In this document: in pieces, positions 7,936 to 14,066 of the stretch
How positions within the stretch are numbered: position 1 is the stretch's first letter
Layout: every line of letters starts with the position of its first letter
Assembly (NCBI GenBank): GCA_964471555.1
Contig: CAYYGM010000119.1
Span: forward strand, 1-14,066
DNA from: JADLFV01 sp964471555
GTDB taxonomy: Bacteria > Planctomycetota > Phycisphaerae > Phycisphaerales > Phycisphaeraceae
DNA: 14,066 nt
Direction: 5' to 3'
Notes under the pieces: model-generated
What the model was told of the DNA's origin: nothing
The model's database searches: none
Seen by the model: only the letters and a program-made list of their open reading frames with translations
Made by a program: the position numbers and the translations under genes

Positions 7936-7961
7936 AATAATCACGTTTGCATTCTTGTCAA
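7934..7961 (-). promoter_or_regulatory. Sigma70-type promoter of the glpD operon
   Basis: On the minus strand, a perfect -35 TTGACA (7961 to 7956) and a -10 TATTAT (7939 to 7934, five of six consensus bases) are separated by 16 bases. This is the best promoter match in the window and points at glpD. The predicted start is near 7927, giving a leader of about 195 bases. The -10 overlaps the palindrome at 7922-7935. Confidence 0.6.
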
Positions 7962-7962
7962 T

Positions 7963-7987
7963 GCCAGCTTAACTCGCTGGTAGAGCA
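7963..7987 (+). other. tRNA 5'-end-like fragment
   Basis: The 25 bases read like a tRNA acceptor strand (GCCAGCT), then TA, a D-arm (ACTC ... GAGC) with the GGTA of the D-loop, and A. The D-loop is one base short at the A14 position. No credible anticodon stem, T-arm or matching 3' acceptor strand (AGCTGGC) follows. It is therefore not a functional tRNA; it may be a degraded remnant or coincidence. Confidence 0.2.
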
Positions 7988-8129
7988 AACGGCGGAATGT
8001 GTCGGAGTCCATCGCAGTGCAGGCCGCCGCGCTGCGACGAGACACGAATCTTTCGGATCATCGTCTATGACCCGTACCGTGATGACAGCCTTATCGTGCG
8101 CAGGCGCTTCGGATTGGGAGGTTGAAGCC

Positions 8130-8433
8130 ATGTCGGATCAAACAAGAGTGGAAAACAAAATGAGCCACGAAGGCACGAAGACCGGGCGGTGGATGATTCG
8201 GGGGGGGGGGCAGGTCACGGCTCGGCGGCTGAATTGAAGCCTTTGCCGCCACCAGTACCGAGCCGGGCAGTCTGGTCATCACGTGCAACCTGTTTGATCG
8301 CAGCCCCACCGAGCGCAGCGTGTGTGTTGTTACCATGAAGGCGGAGCAACGGCGATTTGCAGTCACGCCCGCATGGGATCGGCAGGGAACCACGGCAAGA
8401 GTGAACTATGCCGGGATTAGTCAAACATTGTGA
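8130..8433 (+). pseudogene. Frame-disrupted small gene of unknown function at the head of the MoxR operon
   Basis: An ATG at 8130 follows an excellent ribosome-binding site (GGGAGG, 8-base spacing). Its frame runs through an 11-G run (8200-8210) and ends at TGA 8235-8237 after 35 codons. A second frame, shifted by one base, is open from 8233 to TGA 8431-8433. It has GC-rich third positions and a protein-like sequence including GSLVITCNLFDRSPTERS. Skipping one A near 8231-8233 joins the frames as ...ARRL-IEAF..., giving a product of about 100 residues that overlaps the next gene by 26 bases. I recognise no family. A single-base insertion or a sequence error near the G run would explain it. The 5' part is less clearly coding than the 3' part. 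Confidence 0.4.
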
Positions 8434-8710
8434 CCGCCATCCTGACCGCCGGGCGATCGGCGTGTGCGTGGTGACCGGGCGGGCGATCTGCCGCGAGTGC
8501 TCCACGCAGTACCAGGGCGTGAACTATTCACGGGAAGGCCTGGAGCAACTGCTGGCCGAGGAGCGGCGCGACTCGCAGCGCGTGGGCCGGCGGGGATATG
8601 CGCACGTGGTCCTGATGTCTGTTTTTGTGCTGCCGGGCTTGTATCTGGCCTACACAGCCTGTGAGCAGACCGGCCAGTTGATCATCGACCTGTTGCAGTG
8701 GCAGTGGTGA
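8408..8710 (+). CDS. Small zinc-finger protein with one membrane segment
   Basis: A 100-aa protein. Residues 8-31 carry C8, H11, C20, C28 and C31 in a C-x2-H-x8-C-x7-C-x2-C arrangement, like a B-box or short treble-clef zinc site (CDRHPDRRAIGVC then ICREC). The CVVTG stretch lacks the second cysteine usual in a CxxC knuckle. A hydrophobic helix at about 65-83 (VVLMSVFVLPGLYLAY) would anchor it, with the zinc site on one face of the membrane. AAGAG at 8397-8401 supports the ATG at 8408. It is followed after 17 bases by a polytopic membrane protein. No function is known to me. A role presenting or recruiting partners to the membrane in the MoxR operon is inference. Confidence 0.7.
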   Translation: MPGLVKHCDRHPDRRAIGVCVVTGRAICRECSTQYQGVNYSREGLEQLLAEERRDSQRVGRRGYAHVVLMSVFVLPGLYLAYTACEQTGQLIIDLLQWQW

Positions 8711-8727
8711 CGGCAGGAGACAGTCGC

Positions 8728-9522
8728 ATGGCCTACTGGGGGGACAGCGCGGTTCAGATTCGCACGGGGCGCCTGTCACTGGATGCGGCGGCGGCTTATC
8801 TGCGTGCTCGCGGCTGGGCGGTGCTGGCGTGGTACCTGCTGGCGATCGCTCCGCTGCTGGGGGCCAGTTGGTTGTGGATCGACACGGTGGCGGCGCAGGA
8901 TCGCGCGGGTCTGCGCTGGGCGAGCTGGCTAGTCGTGGCGGCCATGCTCTGGCGCTGGGCAGGGTTGACGCTGGTGCAGGAAAAGGTGATGCGCGACCTG
9001 GGACAGGCGGTCCTGCGCTCTTCGTGGCGGCGCATGCTGGTGATCGTACTGACGCGATTGACGATGCACGTGGGGATGATCTGGGGCGGATGGCTGGTGC
9101 TGCCGGGCGTGTTCTGCTTTTACGTCTCTGGTTTCGTGGCCCCGGCCATGCTGGCGTCGGAACATCCCGGCGGTGCGGTGCTGCGCCATGTAGCGGAACT
9201 GGTGGCACGCAGCTTCAGGCTGCTGGCACGGCATGCCGCCATGCTTTCCATCCTGTTTGTCGTGACGGCTATCTGTCTGCTGTGCGCCCAAGGCGTGCTG
9301 GTGGCGGTGATCCTGCCCAGCCTGTTGGGCGTGGACACCACGGATCTGTGGCTGTCGATGTCGCACGTGGCGTGGTGGTTGTTTTCCCTGCTGCTGTTGT
9401 TGTTGTTGTTTGATTTATACTGGTCGGTCGGTGCGGTCTTTCTGATCGAACAGTTGATGGCCCGCCGCACGGGCAGCGATCTGGCGGCGCGCCTGGTGCA
9501 GTTGAAGGAGACGCCGCTGTGA
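8728..9522 (+). CDS. Polytopic membrane protein of the MoxR operon
   Basis: A 264-aa hydrophobic protein with about six predicted membrane helices. The first is at about 30-51 (WAVLAWYLLAIAPLLGASW), others lie near 61-82 and within 105-145, 170-205 and 215-250, and a run of leucines is encoded by CTG then TTG repeats (9388-9411). I recognise no enzymatic motif or named family. An in-frame GTG at 8698 lies upstream, but ATG 8728 has AGGAG at 8715-8719 with ideal 8-base spacing. The next gene starts at a GTGA overlap, so it is part of the same operon. It may be the integral-membrane partner of the downstream DUF4129, DUF4350 and DUF58 proteins. Confidence 0.75.
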   Translation: MAYWGDSAVQIRTGRLSLDAAAAYLRARGWAVLAWYLLAIAPLLGASWLWIDTVAAQDRAGLRWASWLVVAAMLWRWAGLTLVQEKVMRDLGQAVLRSSWRRMLVIVLTRLTMHVGMIWGGWLVLPGVFCFYVSGFVAPAMLASEHPGGAVLRHVAELVARSFRLLARHAAMLSILFVVTAICLLCAQGVLVAVILPSLLGVDTTDLWLSMSHVAWWLFSLLLLLLLFDLYWSVGAVFLIEQLMARRTGSDLAARLVQLKETPL

Positions 9523-10319
9523 AGTCGCTGCGCGTCTGGTGTCTGTTGCTGGCTGTGTGGGCGTGCTGGACGCCGCCGCTCGCCGGCGCTGAATCGTCTT
9601 CCGCGGCGCAGGTCGGCGAGGCCCAGCAGCAACTGAACCGGATCATGCAGGATCCGCTGTTTTCACGCTGGAAGCTGCGCCAGGAGCGGGCGGCCCGCGA
9701 CAGTTCGCAACTGGACCTGGAGAAGGAACTGGCTCGCTACATCGATCCGATCGCCCGCTATCTGAACGATTTACTGGACTGGTTGATGCGCGGGCGAGCC
9801 GGGGGTGGGTCTTCCGCTTCCGGCGGCACATGGTTCGCCATCGGGCCGATCCTCAAGGCGATGGGTTGGTTCGTGCTGGGCGCATCGGCGCTGCTGGTGA
9901 TCTGGTTGATCGCCATGCGTCTGGCCCAGGGTCGATTGGCCGTGCCGCGCCGACCGCTGGACCGCCAGACACTGGACGCAGCCCTGATCGGCGGCGATGC
10001 CCTGGCTACCAGCAGTGATGTGTGGGTCGATCATGCCGCGCTGCTGGCCGGCGAACAGAACCTGCGCCTGGCGCTGCGGGCCATGTACCTGGCCCTGCTC
10101 TCGGGCCTGCATGCCGCGGGCAAGATCCGTTACCGCAGGCAACAAACCAACTGGCAGTATGTCAACAACTTTCGCGGCAGCGACGATCAGCGTCTGCTGT
10201 TTGCCCAGTTGACCGGCCGCTTCGACGAAGTGTGGTACGGCGAGCGCGAGCCGGACCAGGCCTCGTTCGATCAGGTGCGCGGGCAGATCGATCATCTTCT
10301 GGGGGACGAGCAGGCATGA
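9519..10319 (+). CDS. DUF4129 domain protein, exported and membrane-anchored
   Basis: A 266-aa protein. The first ~24 residues form a signal peptide (hydrophobic core, then PLAGA). Residues 30-100 are a polar extracytoplasmic segment, a single membrane helix spans about 105-132, and the cytoplasmic C-terminus carries the DUF4129 pattern (LRLALRAMYLALLSGLHAAG, IRYRRQQTNWQYV, LTGRFDEVWYGE). DUF4129 proteins commonly sit beside MoxR ATPases, DUF58 proteins and transglutaminase-like proteins; no transglutaminase is present in this window. The start is GTG at 9519, overlapping the upstream stop as GTGA, with AAGGAG 8 bases before it. The stop overlaps the next ATG as ATGA. Biochemical function is unknown. 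Confidence 0.82.
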   Translation: MKSLRVWCLLLAVWACWTPPLAGAESSSAAQVGEAQQQLNRIMQDPLFSRWKLRQERAARDSSQLDLEKELARYIDPIARYLNDLLDWLMRGRAGGGSSASGGTWFAIGPILKAMGWFVLGASALLVIWLIAMRLAQGRLAVPRRPLDRQTLDAALIGGDALATSSDVWVDHAALLAGEQNLRLALRAMYLALLSGLHAAGKIRYRRQQTNWQYVNNFRGSDDQRLLFAQLTGRFDEVWYGEREPDQASFDQVRGQIDHLLGDEQA

Positions 10320-11675
10320 AGCAGCGGGTGATTCGCATTCTGGTGGTGGCGGCGCTGCTGGCAACGTTGGCTGCCTTTCTGCACCTGTCCTACGTGGCCA
10401 GCCGCGGCGGAGAATCAGCCCCCCTCTATTCCAATCGGCGCTTCGATCCCTATGGCACCGCCGCCCTGTACCGTCTGATGCAGCAGCGCGGACAGCCTGC
10501 GATTTCCCTGGAACGACCCCGCCTCAGCCGCGAACACCACGGCGTGCTGTTGCAGGTGATCGGCGATGAGAACAATGAACAAAGCGTGCCCGCGGTGATG
10601 GACCCCTCCGGGCAGAAGCACGAGAATCCCTATCGTCTGCCGGCCAAGATGGTGCTGGAATGGGTGGCGCAGGGCAACACGCTGATCCAGATGACGCGCC
10701 ACCGCACCAAGGTCATGGACGCCCTGGGCATCGCGACCACCGAGCCATCCAACGCTGAACTGGAAATCACCGCATTGCTGGAAACCGGCCAGATCCGCGG
10801 CGCGTTTCCCGATCAGTTGCCCGGGCAGATCATGGAAGCAAACTGGACGAACAACCAGCATCTCTCGCTGCGCGCCCCGCTGCATTTCGATGAGCAGGAG
10901 GCTGTCGAGTGGCGCAGCCTGGCCTCCGACGATCAGGCTGTGGTGGCGGGACAAATGCGTCACGGGCGCGGGCAGGTGATCTGGATCGGCGCACCGACGC
11001 CGGCTCTCAACGGCTGCCTGGCCGACGCGGATAACCTGGACATCCTGCTGTCGCTGTTCGGCGATGAGCCGGTGATCTTCGACGAGTGGACGCACAACAT
11101 CGGACAGGTGGGCTCGGTGATCGAGGTGCTCAAGCAATTGGGCCTCGCCCCGCTGCTGCTGCAGGTGCTGTTGATGCTGATGGTTTACCGCTGGAGCACC
11201 GCCGGCCGCCGGCAGATCGCCGTCGCTGCGCCCGTCAGTCGCCGCTCCAGCCTGGAGCAGATTGACATGCTGGGGCACCTGTACGATGAAGCGTGGGATG
11301 TGCAGGAGAAACTTCGCCGCGTGCATGACGAAGCCTGCGACCGGTTGGCCAAAGCCTGCCGCTGCAATCCAGCCGATCTGGCGGAGCGCCTGGCCGCCAT
11401 CGGGAGCGACCCAGCCAAACGGGCCCAAACGTTGCTGCACGAAGTGCAGGAACTGACCGCCACGATGCGGCCGCGCTGTCTTTCCTGTGGATACGACCTG
11501 TCCACCTTGCGCCGCGAAACCTGTCCCGAATGCGGCGCTTTCATCCCGCGCAGCGTTCGCCGATTGATGCAGCGGCACGAGCTGGCGGACAGCCCCGGCC
11601 GCGATCGCCGCTGGAGCCGGCGCGACCTGGCCCGTATCCTCACCGAATCGCATCACCTGTCCAAGGAGCTTGCAC

Positions 11676-11683
<8 letters not shown>
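10316..11683 (+). CDS. DUF4350-type membrane protein with C-terminal zinc ribbon
   Basis: A 455-aa protein. A membrane helix near residues 5-28 is followed by a DUF4350-like domain beginning FDPYGTAALYRLMQQRG (about 40-200), resembling the ThuA/GATase-like fold predicted for that family. A second membrane helix lies near 272-292 (LAPLLLQVLLMLMVYRW). The cytoplasmic tail is helical and charged, then has a zinc ribbon of C388, C391, C403 and C406 (CLSCGYDLS ... CPEC). This ribbon resembles one I associate with Planctomycetota. The frame is open back to 10022, but that region is the DUF4129 gene; ATG 10316 gives an ATGA overlap and puts the first helix at the N-terminus. It overlaps the MoxR start by 8 bases. 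Confidence 0.82.
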
Positions 11684-12679
<996 letters not shown>

Positions 12680-12683
<4 letters not shown>

Positions 12684-13984
12684 TCGTGCCGACGCGCTAT
12701 GCCCTGGGCGGCCTGTTGCTGGCGGCGCTGGTGAGCCTGGCCGCCGTGGTCGATCATCGATGGGTGCTGGCGGCGGCGGGCATCGACCTGGCGGTGATCG
12801 CGGCTGTGCTGTGGCAGGGGCGAACCCTGGCCCGGCGGGCGGTGAAGTTGCAGGTGCAATACGTCGGTCAGCTTCAGGTCAGTCGCCCCGGCTGCATCCA
12901 ATGGATCGTCATCAACAGCGAACCGCGGCAAGCGGTGCACGTGAGTCTGCGCCAAGCCTGGCCTGCGAGTTGGGAGGGTGAGCCTGGACCGTGGGAAGCG
13001 GACCTTGGTCCCATGCAGCGCGTGGTGTTTGAGGCGCAGATCACGCCGCGGCAACGCGGTTGCGTGCAACTGCCGCCGACCGAACTGGACGTGACCGCAC
13101 CCCTGGCCCTGGCCGCCTACCGGCGACTGGAAGCTGACAGCAGCGCGGTGACGGTGTATCCCGACCTGACCGCAATCAGCTCCTACGAAAAATTGCGCCG
13201 CAGCCGGGCCTTGCGGGCTGCCGGTTTTCATCAGCAACGCATGATCGGCACCGGGCGCGAGTTCGACCAACTGCGCGAGTATCTTCCCGGCGATGACTTT
13301 CGCGATGTCAACTGGAAAGCCACCGCGCGCTCCGGCTCACCGCAAACCAATCTGTATCAGGCGGAGCGCAGCCGGGATGTGATCCTGTGCCTGGACGGCG
13401 GGCGCATGATGGGCAACCCGGTGGGTGGGCGCAGCTCGCTGGACTACGCCGTGGACGCAGCCGTGCTGCTGGCACACGCTTGCCGCGATCAGGGCGATCG
13501 TGTCGGCGTGATCACCTTTCGTGATCGCGTGGACACCGTGATCCGTCCCGGGACGGGGCAGGCCCAGCGCGTGTTGCAGGTGCTGGCCCGCTTCGATTCG
13601 CAGCCGGTGTATCCCAGCTACCTGAGCCTGGTCGAAGCGCTGCGCCTTCGCCAGACGCAGCGTGGGCTGGTCTTCATCCTGACGGACCTGAGCGATCCGC
13701 AACTGGCCGCCGACCTGGTGGAGCTGATGCCGCTGCTGAGTTGTCGGCACCTGGTGGTGGTGGTGGCGCTGCACGACACCCTGCTGGAGCAGCTTGCCGA
13801 AGGCCCGGCCGCGGCCGGTGAGGTGGAACGTGTGCTGGCAGCGCGTTCGATCGTGCGCGAGCGGGCCGAGCACATGCGACAACTGAGCAAGTCCGGCGTT
13901 CAGGTGCTGTCCGCCGACGCCGAACGCCTGTCGATCGCGGTGGTCAACCACTACATGAAGATCAAAGCCCGCCAGTTGATTTAG
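12680..13984 (+). CDS. DUF58 (vWA-like) protein, MoxR partner
   Basis: A 434-aa protein. Two N-terminal hydrophobic helices (about 8-26 and 29-46) anchor it to the membrane. A beta-sandwich-like middle region follows, then the DUF58 signature EFDQLREYLPGDDFRDVNW (194-212) with KATARSG after it, and a vWA-like domain opening with CLDGGRMMG (D239). The usual DxSxS metal site is replaced by DGGRM, as is common in DUF58 proteins, so metal binding is uncertain. DUF58 proteins are standard partners of MoxR ATPases. The gene starts inside the MoxR stop (ATGA), so translation would normally be coupled to the lid portion of MoxR, which the upstream amber codon would disturb. It ends in TAG and is the last gene in the window on this strand; the operon may continue beyond the edge. 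Confidence 0.9.
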
Positions 13985-14024
13985 GGCGGACCAAATTTTC
14001 AGCGCCACACGTTTAGCGTAGGGT

Positions 14025-14048
14025 GGCACTGTCGCGTGCGGCAGTGTC
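14025..14048. repeat. Strong hairpin after the DUF58 gene (repeat unit or terminator)
   Basis: Arms 14025-14034 and 14039-14048 pair over ten positions, including two G-U pairs, around a CGTG loop (CACTGTCG / CGGCAGTG core). No T run follows, so it is not a standard intrinsic terminator. It competes with a weaker repeat, GCCAC (14004-14008) / GTGGC (14023-14027). It could be an intergenic palindromic repeat or a bidirectional transcript end. Only one copy is seen in the window. Confidence 0.4.
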
Positions 14049-14066
14049 TGGTTCCTTGCACGGCCG

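Larger units (their letters stand above)
7733..8129. other. Intergenic control region between glpD and the MoxR operon
   Basis: About 400 bases between divergent operons, with no convincing protein gene. The left part is the glpD leader (minus strand), containing inverted repeats at 7782-7791 (AACGATCGTT), 7811-7830 (GGCGG/CCGCC), 7841-7858 (TGCCA-N8-TGGCA) and the hairpin at 7877-7892. The glpD promoter and palindromes lie at 7914-7961. To the right, 7963-7987 resembles the 5' quarter of a tRNA. From 7988 to 8115 I see no defined element and no clear plus-strand promoter. GGGAGG at 8116-8121 is the ribosome-binding site of the gene starting at 8130. Confidence 0.55.

Noticed and set aside
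8229..8237. Programmed +1 frameshift (prfB-like) at AAT-TGA
   Set aside because: There is no CTT-TGA-type slippery codon, and the only SD-like stretch upstream is the G run about 24 bases away, too far to stimulate shifting. A simple indel is more likely.
9388..9411. CTG/TTG trinucleotide repeat
   Set aside because: It encodes leucines inside a membrane helix and is explained by that constraint; no phase-variation signal is seen.

Overview
The window is high-GC bacterial DNA with an AT-rich left edge. It most resembles the Planctomycetota, perhaps the Phycisphaerae lineage. The best clue is a C-x2-C-G-Y-D-L ... C-P-E-C zinc ribbon, which I associate with that phylum, at the end of a DUF4350-type protein. 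The MoxR/DUF58/DUF4129/DUF4350 cluster fits the same origin. This is inference; there is no rRNA or other marker gene here.

Layout. (1) 1-294 is an AT-rich regulatory region. (2) 295-3242 (+) is a two-gene unit: an N-acetylneuraminate-lyase-like aldolase followed, with a one-base TGATG overlap, by a cytoplasmic GH63-type glycoside hydrolase. (3) 3287-7732 (-) is a four-gene glycerol-3-phosphate operon in the order glpD, glpT, XRE-cupin regulator, GntR/FCD regulator. It converges on unit 2. (4) 7733-8129 is the intergenic control region. On the minus strand it holds a near-consensus sigma70 promoter for glpD, AT-rich palindromes over the -10 and start site, and a terminator-like hairpin with a U run in the glpD leader. 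(5) 8130-13984 (+) is a tightly packed operon: a frame-disrupted small gene, a zinc-finger/one-TM protein, a polytopic membrane protein, a DUF4129 protein, a DUF4350 protein with zinc ribbon, a MoxR AAA+ ATPase, and a DUF58 (vWA-like) protein. (6) 13985-14066 contains a strong hairpin.

How the genes work together. GlpT would import sn-glycerol-3-phosphate and GlpD would oxidise it to dihydroxyacetone phosphate. Two regulators of different families close that operon in place of the usual DeoR-type GlpR. The aldolase/GH63 pair looks like a small sugar-catabolic unit with an unidentified substrate. The plus-strand operon is a membrane-associated MoxR-vWA system of the kind thought to act as a chaperone or assembly module; its client is unknown.

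Two lesions stand out in the MoxR operon. The MoxR gene carries an in-frame TAG where the family has a conserved Tyr, preceded by two more apparent T-to-G changes within 26 bases. The first small gene of the operon is split between two frames near an 11-G run. Either the operon is decaying in this strain or the assembly has local errors.
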